Origin: Mageeibacillus sp.
Lineage (GTDB): Bacteria; Bacillota; Clostridia; Saccharofermentanales; Saccharofermentanaceae
Length of the DNA stretch: 64,000 bases
Direction: 5' to 3'
Assembly: GCA_022484595.1 (NCBI GenBank)
Contig: JAKVLB010000006.1
Span: 62,001 to 126,000 of the forward strand
Below the pieces are notes generated by a model, which saw only the letters and a list, made by a program, of their open reading frames with translations, was not told where the DNA came from and ran no database searches. The position numbers and the translations under genes are program-made. The stretch's first letter is position 1. Each line of letters starts with the position of its first letter. Positions 33,555 to 42,730 of the stretch are shown here, one piece after another.

Positions 33555-33660
33555 TGTTCCCGTTATCCTGCTCATAAAAGCGATAATAGCTTAATAAAAG
33601 CTCTGTTGCAAGTGCGCGGGCCATATACACAAAGCAGCAAATTCTCGATGAAGCGAAGAT

Positions 33661-33700
33661 AAAAAGCGGGAAGCCGCCCCACTGCGACTTCCCGCTCTTT
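33661..33700. terminator. Bidirectional intrinsic terminator
   Basis: AGCGGGAAG (33665-33673) pairs with CTTCCCGCT (33688-33696), flanked by A5 on the left and CTTTTT on the right, so both strands have a T-tract. It would stop the GH16 message on the minus strand. The rest of the 33583-33861 space shows no gene. Confidence 0.85.
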
Positions 33701-33861
33701 TTGCCTCATGGGACGTAATCCCAAAATCGAGTAAGGAGGTTACTCAACCGTTTCGGCCCTTTGCCCTGTCTGATTTTATCTGTAAAACCATCTGACCAAT
33801 CCGGCTTTCACATTCTTCTATTCCATGACTGCATGGCTTTATGATCTAATCCTCTCAAGTC

Positions 33862-35292
33862 CTATTCAACTACCTCTATTCTCACGTTCTTAATCTTGAT
33901 CTGCGCGGTTGAGCCCTGCGCACCCATGTTGAATTCAAGCCTTCCGGCATTGTCGTCACGATCGTTCATTGTGAAATCATAGCTGTATGTCTGGTAATCT
34001 GTGGTAAGGTCAAGCGACGTGTCAGGAAGATACCTGATCCAGTCCATCTTCGGTGCCGAAACACAGACAATCATCTTGCGGTCCTCGGCAGCGCAGGCGT
34101 CAAAGGTCAGCCTGTAGGTTTTCCCTTTCTCCATCGGCAGATCCGGCTGCACAAGCTGAACCGAATACTGTTCCGTCCCTTCGGAGGTTGAATCTATTAC
34201 CATCTCGTTATCGCTGATCCGGGCACTGCCTTCACCGCCCTCAAAAAGGAGAAAATTCCAGTTTGAGGTGCCGTCAAGACTGTCCTGTTCAGAGAAGTCT
34301 CCGTTATAGATGAGGTTGCCGTCTTCCGTAGGATCTCTGAAAACCATCGGCGGTTTTGTGACATTCGTATCGTATTCAGGCTTCTGATATACGCGTACAT
34401 AATCAATCTGAAGCTCTGCATTATCAAAATCTGTTGTTGCATCTGGGTTCCCCGGCCATGTTCCGCCAACGGCAAGATTCATCTGCACATAGAAATTCTG
34501 GTTGAACGGTGCCGGATACGGCACATCGTCTCCGCCCTCTTCTCCCGTAAACCAGTCGTTTACCGTGTAATATAATTCATCATCAACATAATATCTGATC
34601 TCGCCCGGTTCCCATTCAACGCTGTAGTCGTGGAAATCATCCGCAAGACTTCCGCTTGCAAGAGTATAAATTCCCTGCTGCTGGGCGTGCGGGTTGCCGT
34701 AGTGAATTGTCCCGTAGGCTATGTTCGGCTGATTGCCCAGAACTTCCATGATGTCAATCTCACCGCACTTCGGCCACGATCCGTATAACCGTTCATCTGT
34801 CGGCATCATCCATACAGCCGGCCATAAGCCCTGACCTTCCGGAACCTTGGCGCGGACGACTACTTTGCCGTACATGAAATCTGTCTTGCCGAATCCTGTT
34901 ACCTTGCCGGAAGTGTAATAAGGATTTCCGTTCTCGTCCTCTGTCTTGATTGCCTTTATAACCAGATCACCGTCGCGCACGAAAACGTTGTCCGCTGAAT
35001 CCGTGTACTCCTGAAGTTCTTCATTTGTCCACCCGGGCTGCCTCAGCTCAACATTCCACAAATCGGGATTAAGCGTATTCCCGTCAAATTCATCACTCCA
35101 CAGAAGATTGTAGCCGTCAAGTGACGGAGTCTGTGTCGCTGGCTGCTCACTTGCCACCGAAGGCTGAACCGACGGCCCGGGCGCGGCAGACGCTGACCCT
35201 TCTGAGTTGCTGACTGCGCTGTTGCAGCCTGACAAAGCCGCTGAAAGCAGAATTGAAGTCATAATTGTTGCGATGTGTTTGCGTGCCTTCAT
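33862..35292 (-). CDS. GH16 endo-beta-glucanase lipoprotein with C-terminal carbohydrate-binding-like domain
   Basis: A 476-residue secreted enzyme. Signal peptide with lipobox LSGC (Cys 23), then a Ser/Pro-rich linker to residue about 58. The GH16 domain spans about 62-315: WSDEFDGNTLNPDLWN, WPAVWMMP, catalytic GEIDIMEVLG (Glu 178 nucleophile and Glu 183 acid/base), and YVRVYQ at its end. Residues about 328-476 resemble CBM4/9-type beta-sandwich modules (NLIYNGDFSEQDSLDGTSNW). Substrate is probably a beta-1,3 or mixed-linked glucan such as laminarin or cereal beta-glucan. Divergent from an AraC regulator, which may control it. Confidence 0.93.
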   Translation of the reverse strand: MKARKHIATIMTSILLSAALSGCNSAVSNSEGSASAAPGPSVQPSVASEQPATQTPSLDGYNLLWSDEFDGNTLNPDLWNVELRQPGWTNEELQEYTDSADNVFVRDGDLVIKAIKTEDENGNPYYTSGKVTGFGKTDFMYGKVVVRAKVPEGQGLWPAVWMMPTDERLYGSWPKCGEIDIMEVLGNQPNIAYGTIHYGNPHAQQQGIYTLASGSLADDFHDYSVEWEPGEIRYYVDDELYYTVNDWFTGEEGGDDVPYPAPFNQNFYVQMNLAVGGTWPGNPDATTDFDNAELQIDYVRVYQKPEYDTNVTKPPMVFRDPTEDGNLIYNGDFSEQDSLDGTSNWNFLLFEGGEGSARISDNEMVIDSTSEGTEQYSVQLVQPDLPMEKGKTYRLTFDACAAEDRKMIVCVSAPKMDWIRYLPDTSLDLTTDYQTYSYDFTMNDRDDNAGRLEFNMGAQGSTAQIKIKNVRIEVVE

Positions 35293-35460
35293 AGGTTACC
35301 CCCCGTTGTTCTGTGATTGCAGGCGTGTTCCTGCGTCTGATTCTTGTAATACTAAGTTAACATCTTGTGCAGTCTTATAATATCGTTTTATTATCTTTTT
35401 TTATGTTATTATGACATTAAACAGCAATGGATTTTCGGGACATAATGGCAGGTGAACACG

Positions 35461-36258
35461 ATGGATTACGGCAAGGAAATTTTCTATCAGCAATACATAC
35501 GGCGTGAGAATGATCTGCTCCGGGCGCCTCTTAACCCCGAGCTTGAATTCTATGCGGCTATCGGGAACGGAGATGTCGCCAAGGTCAAACATCTGCTGGC
35601 CGTTCCTCTTCACAAAAAGCCCGGCCTCGGCAGGCTGTCGGAAGATACGCTTCGTAACATCAAGTACCATTTCACCATAACAGCGGCGCTTTCCGCGAGA
35701 AACTGCATAGCGTGCGGCATGGAGATGTCTTCTGCCTACGACGTAAGTGATTTCTATATTATGGCCGCAGACAGATGCCGGAATACCGAAGACATATCAA
35801 AGCTTCACGAAGCGATGTGCCTTGACTACGCCGGCAAGATGAGAAGACTTCGCAAGAAAAAAATAACATCTCCGCATATCGCCGGATGCATCGACTTCAT
35901 ATATGACAATCTCCACACAAGAATCACCGTGCAGAAGCTGTCATCAGTCTGCAATCTGTCTCCTGCGTATCTGTCAAGGCTGTTCAGGCAGCAGACCGGC
36001 AGAACGATAAGCGAATATATCAATATCTGCAAGATAGAGACGGCGAAAAATATGCTTATCTACTCGGACTATTCGCCGGCAGTAATCTCCGCCACTCTGG
36101 CTTTTCCCAGCCAGAGCTATTTTACGTCCGTCTTCAGAAAATACACAGCTCAGACACCCGGCGGATACAGAGCCCGGTATCACGCGTCTTCTCCGGCAAC
36201 TTCGCAGACCGGGGACGGCACAGACGATAACCGTCTTCTGCCCGGAAGCGTAACCTGA
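35461..36258 (+). CDS. AraC-family transcription regulator
   Basis: A 265-residue regulator; the ATG at 35461 follows AGGTG, and an upstream GTG at 35452 is less likely. The C-terminal about 100 residues form the two helix-turn-helix motifs (ITVQKLSSVCNLSPAYLSRL and SPAVISATLAFPSQSYFTSV, then FRKYTAQTPGGYR). The N-terminal 160 residues (NPELEFYAAIGNGDVAKVKH) resemble a helical domain found in clostridial AraC regulators rather than a cupin. It shares a 168-bp intergenic space with the GH16 gene, suggesting local control. Confidence 0.9.
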   Translation: MDYGKEIFYQQYIRRENDLLRAPLNPELEFYAAIGNGDVAKVKHLLAVPLHKKPGLGRLSEDTLRNIKYHFTITAALSARNCIACGMEMSSAYDVSDFYIMAADRCRNTEDISKLHEAMCLDYAGKMRRLRKKKITSPHIAGCIDFIYDNLHTRITVQKLSSVCNLSPAYLSRLFRQQTGRTISEYINICKIETAKNMLIYSDYSPAVISATLAFPSQSYFTSVFRKYTAQTPGGYRARYHASSPATSQTGDGTDDNRLLPGSVT

Positions 36259-36286
36259 CAAAAGCACCGCCGCTTTTTCCGGAAAG

Positions 36287-36979
36287 TCATTTTTTGCTTA
36301 TCCGGTTGTACTGGGGTCTGATCTCCATCTCGGTTATAGCCGCACCTTCACGCATGCAGACGCAGGTTCTGACACACTCGGCGACATCTTCAGGATACAG
36401 TGAACATCCTTCCGCTCTGTCTGCTTCAAAAGACGCGTTACGATACAGACCGGTACCGCTTGTCAGGTCAGGGCAGATTGTAACAACCCTCACTCCATGC
36501 TTGCGGACCTCCTCATAAAGACTCCTGCCGAAGCTCAGCAGTCCGGCTTTGAGCGCTCCGTAGCACGCGCCGTGCGTGTTTATCCGCGTCGCCGTCACTG
36601 AAGCAATATTAATAATCATTCCGCGGCTCATTCGAAGATACGGAAGACACCTGCACGAAGCTATCATCGGCGCTTCAAGATCGACGCGGCACATACTGCT
36701 TATCTGCTCAGTATCAAGACTCTCGCTCAGTCCGTAGAAAGCCTCCCCCGCACAGTTGACCATGCAGTCTATCCCGCCGTTTCTTCCTATGTCATCTATC
36801 GCTTCGACAAGTGCTCCGGTATCGGTTATATCAATAACCATCCTGTGCATTGAAGATTCTCCGCCGTCAAAATTTCTTCCTATTCCGAAAACTTCATAAC
36901 CCTGTGTTTCCAGCATTTTCGCTATCGCCTGACCTATGCCGGACGATGCGCCTGTAACTATCGCGCGTTTCAGTTCCAT
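36287..36979 (-). CDS. Short-chain dehydrogenase/reductase
   Basis: A 230-residue SDR with VTGASSGIG (TGxxxGxG), VNCAGEA (NAG-type motif), NIASVTA with catalytic Ser and YGALK (YxxxK). It ends right after the catalytic core with a short tail. GGGAG precedes the start, which overlaps the spore-photolyase-like gene by 10 nt. Third gene of a small operon. The substrate is unknown. Confidence 0.93.
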   Translation of the reverse strand: MELKRAIVTGASSGIGQAIAKMLETQGYEVFGIGRNFDGGESSMHRMVIDITDTGALVEAIDDIGRNGGIDCMVNCAGEAFYGLSESLDTEQISSMCRVDLEAPMIASCRCLPYLRMSRGMIINIASVTATRINTHGACYGALKAGLLSFGRSLYEEVRKHGVRVVTICPDLTSGTGLYRNASFEADRAEGCSLYPEDVAECVRTCVCMREGAAITEMEIRPQYNRISKK

Positions 36980-37944
36980 TTGAATATTCTCCCTGTGCAG
37001 TTATAGCTTTCCAACTTATCCACTATCAGATTCTGCATAGCCGCGTCAGTCTGCTGCGGATACTGACAGACATTGTCCTTCGTGACATACGGATACCAGG
37101 CAATCTGAGAATCCGGACAGTTCCTGCGCATGCGGCCCAGATAGTCTTTCGATATTCTGAACGTGCCGACACTGAAATCAATGACTCTGTCAAGATCAAT
37201 ATTTCGTGCAACTTCATCGATAAAATCCGGATATATTCGCTCCCAACCGTCAACTTTTATCATGGGATCAAAGCAGAGTCTCACCCTGCATCCGGTTTCC
37301 TGCGCGCGTCTTACTGCGGCAAGCCTTGCGCCTAAGGGCGGCGTCATATGCTCAAATTTTTCCGCGACAATTTCCGGTGAAAGCGTAAATGCATATATCA
37401 CATTGCCGCATGGTTCAAGCCTCTGCGGTGCCGATTTGGTTCTGATCTCGATCTGGAGCCCCTCGGAAGACTCCGCGAGCTTAATCCATTCATCCGCTAT
37501 ACCGGTAAGTCCGTTCAGCGCCAGAAGGTCAGTATCGTAAGAAACGCACAGATAACAGTTCCCGGAACGAAGCCTGTCTCTGACCTCTTCGGCATAGTCT
37601 TCGAAGTTCACGAAAACCACTGTATACGGTGTCTGATACATTCCTTTAAGATAGCAGTACTCGCAGTCAAACGGACAGTTCATAACGCTGCTCGCGTAAA
37701 AGAAATTCTGCTGTCCGAACGACTGACAAACCGGCGCGCCGGCGAAAATTCTGTTGCCATGTCTGACTGCCAGTATCAGAGCCGGACTTCTCTTCTGCAT
37801 CCGGTAATCCTGATGCGCCCTGTTAAAAATGTCCTTGTAGTGATTGATTGTGATAACCCCGGCCGAAGTGTTCCGTTCAAGAATCCGCTTCGCTATAGGA
37901 TAATCTGCCGCCTCTTTTTCAACGTAGATATGAGTATACAGCAT
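36970..37944 (-). CDS. Spore photoproduct lyase-like radical SAM protein
   Basis: A 324-residue radical SAM protein; the ATG at 37944 follows GGGAGG and overlaps the preceding gene by 26 nt. Residues 1-60 (YVEKEAADYPIAKRILERN) match the SplB N-terminus. NCPFDCEYCYLKGMY places the cluster Cys at 90, 94 and 97, the same spacing and almost the same positions as in spore photoproduct lyases. A Cys pair at about 130 and 133 (NCYLCVSYDTDLL) lies near where SplB carries its hydrogen-donor Cys. SplB repairs thymine dimers in spore DNA. The link with an SDR and a phosphorylase-like gene suggests this family branch may act on something else. Confidence 0.82.
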   Translation of the reverse strand: MLYTHIYVEKEAADYPIAKRILERNTSAGVITINHYKDIFNRAHQDYRMQKRSPALILAVRHGNRIFAGAPVCQSFGQQNFFYASSVMNCPFDCEYCYLKGMYQTPYTVVFVNFEDYAEEVRDRLRSGNCYLCVSYDTDLLALNGLTGIADEWIKLAESSEGLQIEIRTKSAPQRLEPCGNVIYAFTLSPEIVAEKFEHMTPPLGARLAAVRRAQETGCRVRLCFDPMIKVDGWERIYPDFIDEVARNIDLDRVIDFSVGTFRISKDYLGRMRRNCPDSQIAWYPYVTKDNVCQYPQQTDAAMQNLIVDKLESYNCTGRIFKWN

Positions 37945-38671
37945 CAAGCACCTCCCTGCCCATCGCCTTGGTTGTACACGGAATAACACCCTGTTCACGA
38001 AGCTTCCCGAGAATCTCATAAAGTTCGCCGACCCGTCCCGCGCATACGCAGTAGTGTTCTATCTCTTCAAGTTCGTTATTCATATATTCGGTAAGTCTGA
38101 GCTGTTCTGTGAGTTTCCTGTCAAGCGGAAGGTAATCGCGCTCGGGGTCCTGTGCGGCAAATACATCCGCCGTACGCTTAATTTCCGGCAGCCTCGCTCT
38201 GATAAGCTCTGACACCTGTGATGCGGAAGGAATACTGCTTCCGTCATCTGACACAACTTTTATCGCCATAAATGAGGATGGAGGCAGATATCTGAACGCA
38301 TATCCGGCAATATATCCGGCTTCCATGTCATACATACAGCCTTCCCGCGGTTCATGCTCAATTTCTGTCACAGTTACAAGCGGAAGTTCATCAATAAGTA
38401 TGCCTGCGGGAATATCCGGATAAAACCGCCTTCCGGCCCCGTCACCGTCATCAGGCATCAAGACGGATTGCGCCGCGAAAATATCACCTGCCGCGGCTGT
38501 CTTGCGGTTGGCGGCACATACTCCGATATTCATAATCCTGTCTCCTTTTGCAAGATTGATTCCGTCCAGGACATTCCTGCAGGATTGTGACACTCCCGTT
38601 ACGATAATCTCGCCGGGAAGCCTCTGAAGCTGTGAAGCTTCGCACCTGAGAGCCGTCAGAATATATAGCAT
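37919..38671 (-). CDS. Nucleoside phosphorylase/nucleosidase-like protein
   Basis: A 250-residue protein; the ATG at 38671 is preceded by GGGGG, which sits across an alternative ATG at 38677. It starts MLYILTALRCEASQL, typical of MTA/SAH nucleosidase and purine phosphorylase folds, and has IMNIGVCAANR, GCMYDMEAGYIAGYAF (the Met-Glu ribose-binding pair) and FMAIKVVSDDGS. The last 90 residues are an added helical region. First gene in an operon with the spore-photolyase-like and SDR genes. Its activity is not certain. Confidence 0.75.
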   Translation of the reverse strand: MLYILTALRCEASQLQRLPGEIIVTGVSQSCRNVLDGINLAKGDRIMNIGVCAANRKTAAAGDIFAAQSVLMPDDGDGAGRRFYPDIPAGILIDELPLVTVTEIEHEPREGCMYDMEAGYIAGYAFRYLPPSSFMAIKVVSDDGSSIPSASQVSELIRARLPEIKRTADVFAAQDPERDYLPLDRKLTEQLRLTEYMNNELEEIEHYCVCAGRVGELYEILGKLREQGVIPCTTKAMGREVLDAVYSYLR

Positions 38672-38743
38672 TGCCATCCCCCTTTTTTTGATAATTATAG
38701 TATAACGTGTTAAGATTAGTCGTCAAAATGCGGAGGTATATTT

Positions 38744-39733
38744 ATGGACAGATTACTTACAGGCCTGCAGCCGAGCGGCGCGCTGACTATCGGAAACTAT
38801 TGCGGCGGAATCAGCCAGATCGTCAATTATCAGAACGAGTACGAGACTTTTCTTTTTGTTCCGGACATGCACGCCATCACAGTACCTCAGGATCCTGAAG
38901 CTTTGCATCGCAACATAATAAATGCAATAGCGATGTATATCGCCTGCGGTGTCAATCCTGATCTTCCGAATATGCATATCTATATACAGTCGGAGAATCT
39001 CTATCACGCCAATCTGTCATGGATTTTCGAATGCTTTACACCGCACGGAGACCTCACCAGAATGCACCAGTTTAAAGCAAAATCAGCACTTCACGAGACT
39101 TTCACCGAAGGTCTTGTAACATATCCGGATCTTATGGCCGCTGATATTCTGCTCTATGACCCCAAATATGTTCCTACCGGAATAGACCAGAAACAGCATG
39201 TGGAACTGGCCCGCAATATCGCGATCAGATTCAACAACCGTTTCGGCGAGCTTTTCCGCGTTCCTGAACCCTTGATTCCGTCTGTCGGTGCCAAGATAAG
39301 GGATCTTCAGTCACCTGAGAACAAGATGAGCAAATCCAGCACAAATCCTAAGGCTTCCGTTTTTCTGTCCGACAGCGAGAAGGATATCCGCAAGAAGATA
39401 ATGTCAGCCGTTACCGATTCTGACGGTGTAATAAGCTTCGACGAGCAGAACAAGCCGGGCGTATCAAACCTGCTTACTATCTACTCTGTTTTCGCGGGAG
39501 TAAATCTTGAAGACGCAGTCACGCAGTTTGACGGCGCCGGTTACGGTGATCTCAAGAAGGCCGCTGCCGAAGCTGTCGTCTCCAAAGTAATTCCGTTCCG
39601 GGACAAGTATAACGAAGTAATATCTTCGGGAATAATTAATGATATCCTGAACAGCGGACGCGAGTATTCAACCGAGATTGCACGGGAGAAGTACGAACTC
39701 GTACGCCGCGCGGTAGGATTCGGGAGGATCTGA
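38744..39733 (+). CDS. trpS: Tryptophanyl-tRNA synthetase
   Basis: A 329-residue class I synthetase. The HIGH-equivalent TIGNY (residues 15-19), the tRNA/Trp site residues in CGVNPDLPN, VTYPDLMAADILLYDPKYVPTGIDQKQH and the KMSKS loop (194-198) are all present. Attaches tryptophan to its tRNA. GGAGG precedes the ATG. No T-box leader is visible in the short upstream region. Confidence 0.97.
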   Translation: MDRLLTGLQPSGALTIGNYCGGISQIVNYQNEYETFLFVPDMHAITVPQDPEALHRNIINAIAMYIACGVNPDLPNMHIYIQSENLYHANLSWIFECFTPHGDLTRMHQFKAKSALHETFTEGLVTYPDLMAADILLYDPKYVPTGIDQKQHVELARNIAIRFNNRFGELFRVPEPLIPSVGAKIRDLQSPENKMSKSSTNPKASVFLSDSEKDIRKKIMSAVTDSDGVISFDEQNKPGVSNLLTIYSVFAGVNLEDAVTQFDGAGYGDLKKAAAEAVVSKVIPFRDKYNEVISSGIINDILNSGREYSTEIAREKYELVRRAVGFGRI

Positions 39734-39744
39734 CCGTCCTGCTC

Positions 39745-41340
39745 TCACTGTCCGTAGAATTTGCACGCGCTCTTCTCTGACTTGTGCTTTACCGAATACA
39801 TGGCGCTGTCGGCGAACCTGAGAAGCTCCTCTGTATTTCCGGTCTGTTCCGGAAATGTCGCCGCACCGCAGCTCACCGATACAGCAAAGCTGACAGTGCC
39901 TCGGTCTTGTCCGGCAGCCCGTGCTTCAACAGGAATGTCGCAGGCTTCGCATATTGCGTCCGCCACTTTCTTTGAAGACAGAGCAATATCTGCGTCGCCT
40001 TCCATTTTGTGATGCAGTATGATCATAAACTCATCTCCGCCCATTCTGTACGCACTGCACACATCCGGATATATAGCCTGAAGTCTTCTTCCCACTTCCT
40101 TGAGAACAAAATCTCCCATATCGTGACCGTAGTTATCGTTGATCGGTTTGAATCTGTTAAGATCCATGGCGAAAACAGTAAAACTTTCGCCTTCGTCCGT
40201 GAGTTTCTTTATCATTTCCGAACAATACCGTCTGTTGTAAAGGCCTGTAAGTTCGTCAACTGTTGAGATAAAGCTCAGCCGGCAGTTTGCTTCACGAAGC
40301 TCATGAGTCTTCTCGTCTACAAGCTCAGAAAGCCTTTTGTTCTCACCTTGCTGGGCTTCAAGAAGCTTTACATACAAGTCTCTGGACTCCATGCTCTTCT
40401 GAATTACGATATATGCAAGCGCGACAATCAGGACGCTGTAGATTTCTGTTACGGATAATACTGATTTGACAAACAGTATCAACCCTGTACCCGCCACAAG
40501 AATGCTGTTGATCCAGACGGCGAACGGTCCTGTACGGAAGCTTATCTTCATAAAAGGATGATCTGAATTCGCACCGCCTGCAAATGCAAGCGTTGGATCC
40601 GACAATGCAATTGATATCACGGCAATGCAGTCCAGATAGATGATATCCAGATATACACTCTCGGCATCCATGCCATGATTCATATAATAGGTATATCTGA
40701 CTTCAAGAATACTGTATACAAGAACCGCGATTCCCATCATATACCAGGCCTTTGTGTGTCTCAGAAGTCCTGTCTGGAAGATTATCAGAATCTGAAGACA
40801 CAGTGTAAACAGAACTATGAAGAAATACAGTGTAGTTCCGAGCATCTCTATATTTATTTTATCGGTCATGCCTGTTGTTGCTCCGAACATACCGGCTGAT
40901 AAGATAAACACCAGAAACGCCAGAACAAAAGCGTCTGCCATCATCCTTGTAAAGTCGGTTCTCCTGAACGACACTCTCGTATAATCGCATACTGCCATAC
41001 AGAACATGGCTTGCGGCATCATGTACAGCTTATCGGTAATAATTATCAGAATGGAACAGTCTCTGACAAAATATGTATAGATGATAACAAGAATATCCGA
41101 TATAACCCAGAAGATAAATCCGCTCATAAAGAACAGCCCGGTCCACTTATACTCGCCTATTGTCCTGTAGGATTTGAGGGCAAGAATCATTGCAGCGATT
41201 GCTGTAACCGGCGATAGAAAATTGTAGGCTTTGTCATATCCCGTAAAAACGCATACAGAATAAATAGCCCACAGAAGACTCACTGCAATTCTTAAGGCTA
41301 TAACTGAAGACTCAGTATGTCTCAAATCGGTTCTGTCCAT
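39745..41340 (-). CDS. Membrane diguanylate cyclase with N-terminal membrane domain
   Basis: A 531-residue protein. Residues about 12-330 hold eight to ten membrane helices with no recognised sensor domain. A short coiled segment (LLEAQQGENKRLSELVDEKTHEL) leads to a C-terminal GGDEF domain (about 365-531) with VDELTGLYNRRYCSEM, YGHDMGDFVLKE and an intact GGDEF in RMGGDEFM. Expected to make cyclic di-GMP. Together with the PAS-GGDEF gene at about 10 kb this gives two potential cyclases in the window and no EAL partner. Confidence 0.9.
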   Translation of the reverse strand: MDRTDLRHTESSVIALRIAVSLLWAIYSVCVFTGYDKAYNFLSPVTAIAAMILALKSYRTIGEYKWTGLFFMSGFIFWVISDILVIIYTYFVRDCSILIIITDKLYMMPQAMFCMAVCDYTRVSFRRTDFTRMMADAFVLAFLVFILSAGMFGATTGMTDKINIEMLGTTLYFFIVLFTLCLQILIIFQTGLLRHTKAWYMMGIAVLVYSILEVRYTYYMNHGMDAESVYLDIIYLDCIAVISIALSDPTLAFAGGANSDHPFMKISFRTGPFAVWINSILVAGTGLILFVKSVLSVTEIYSVLIVALAYIVIQKSMESRDLYVKLLEAQQGENKRLSELVDEKTHELREANCRLSFISTVDELTGLYNRRYCSEMIKKLTDEGESFTVFAMDLNRFKPINDNYGHDMGDFVLKEVGRRLQAIYPDVCSAYRMGGDEFMIILHHKMEGDADIALSSKKVADAICEACDIPVEARAAGQDRGTVSFAVSVSCGAATFPEQTGNTEELLRFADSAMYSVKHKSEKSACKFYGQ

Positions 41341-41453
41341 GTCACACCCGCCGCATACGGCAAATAAGCATCATCTTCTGCGTTAACAATAGCACTAATG
41401 TTTTACACTCTCTTTAACTCTGTTGTAACTAACTGTAAATTTGGTATAGCAAA

Positions 41454-41489
41454 AATAAGACCGCTGCAAGCAGGCGCAGCGGTCTTATT
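41454..41489. terminator. Terminator of the sugar ABC operon
   Basis: AATAAGACCGCTG pairs with CAGCGGTCTTATT over 13 bp around a 10-nt loop, followed on the minus strand by TTTTGC. It stands after the last permease gene, between it and the GGDEF gene. Confidence 0.85.
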
Positions 41490-41537
41490 CATATTTTGTT
41501 ATCGGACCTTAAGGTAAGGTTAGGGTTTGGAGATAAG

Positions 41538-42713
41538 TTATTTTTTGTTATTACCCTTTTTGGTCCAGATATCAAACACTACTGCTGCCAGAAGGACAGC
41601 GCCCTTTACAACCTTCTGCCAGTTCTGGTCAATACCCATAAGTGACATTCCGAGGTTGATTACGCCGATAAGCGTAGCACCGATTGCCATTCCGAATACT
41701 GTACCGGCTCCGCCGTATGCGGATACACCGCCGACTACACAGGCTGAGATTGCATCCATCTCGAAGTTTGTTCCTGCGGTAGAATTTGCCGCTTTGAATC
41801 TTGAAGTAACCATCAGAGCTGCAATTACCGTAAGAACAGCCATGTTGAGATATGCTCCGAACATAACAAGCTTATTGTTGATTCCTGACAGTCTCGCTGT
41901 CTCGGAAGATCCGCCGACTGTGAGAAAATGTCTGCCGATCGTTGTCTTCTCAGTAATAAAACCGTATATCAGCATTATTACGATAATCCAGACAAGAACC
42001 GTAGGAAGTCCGCCGTCTAGCGCAAGCTTCACTGTAACAAGAATTATAAGCGCAGCCTCAACAATACTCTTGACCAGTACGATGATAAATGCGTCAGCCT
42101 CATATCCCTTCTTGAGTTTGCGTGATCTTGCACGGAAGTTCATAAAAACCGTAACTACTGCCGCAGCTATACCGACAACCAGACAAACGATGTTAAGCTG
42201 TCCGCTCGGTGTTCTGAAAAGCTGACCTGAAAAAATATTGAGGAAGCTGTCCGGGAAACCCGAGATAGCGCTCGTGTCCGAAACACTTGTAAGAATCTCT
42301 GTACCCGCTCCGCGGAAAGCAAGATAACCTGCGAGTGTAGCGATCCACGGCGGAATGTTGAGGAAAGCGATGAGATATCCCAGGATTACGCCGTATGCTA
42401 TGCCTATCAGTACAACCAGAACAATAGAAAGCGGCGTGCTGAGCTTATTAAGAACCGAGAACACACCTGCAACCGCACCCAGCAGACAGATGAACGAGCC
42501 GCACGACAGGTCGATGTTGCCGCCTGTCAGCATGCACATCAGCATGCCTACACCGAGAACGAATACATAAGCATTCTGGGTAATCAGCGCTGTAAAATTC
42601 GAAGGAAGGAACATACTTCCGCTTGTCATTATGGTAAAGAACACATAGACAACCAACAGAACGATTACCATCGTATTTTTCTTCAAAATGCCTTTAATAT
42701 CGATGCTATTCAT
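41538..42713 (-). CDS. Monosaccharide ABC transporter permease, second paralogue
   Basis: A 391-residue BPD_transp_2-type permease with about ten membrane helices. Motifs LTGGNIDLSCGS, PPWIATLAGYLAFRG and GGVSAYGGAGTVFGMAIGA place it with MmsB/GguB/XylH. It is a paralogue of the permease just upstream, with the same motifs in the same order, so the importer may use a heterodimeric membrane channel. GGGGAGGAT precedes the ATG. Last gene of the operon. Confidence 0.92.
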   Translation of the reverse strand: MNSIDIKGILKKNTMVIVLLVVYVFFTIMTSGSMFLPSNFTALITQNAYVFVLGVGMLMCMLTGGNIDLSCGSFICLLGAVAGVFSVLNKLSTPLSIVLVVLIGIAYGVILGYLIAFLNIPPWIATLAGYLAFRGAGTEILTSVSDTSAISGFPDSFLNIFSGQLFRTPSGQLNIVCLVVGIAAAVVTVFMNFRARSRKLKKGYEADAFIIVLVKSIVEAALIILVTVKLALDGGLPTVLVWIIVIMLIYGFITEKTTIGRHFLTVGGSSETARLSGINNKLVMFGAYLNMAVLTVIAALMVTSRFKAANSTAGTNFEMDAISACVVGGVSAYGGAGTVFGMAIGATLIGVINLGMSLMGIDQNWQKVVKGAVLLAAVVFDIWTKKGNNKK

Positions 42714-42730
42714 AATTTGATCCTCCCCGC

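Noticed and set aside
38679-38743. T-box leader expected before trpS
   Set aside because: The space is only about 70 bp and shows no specifier or terminator structure.
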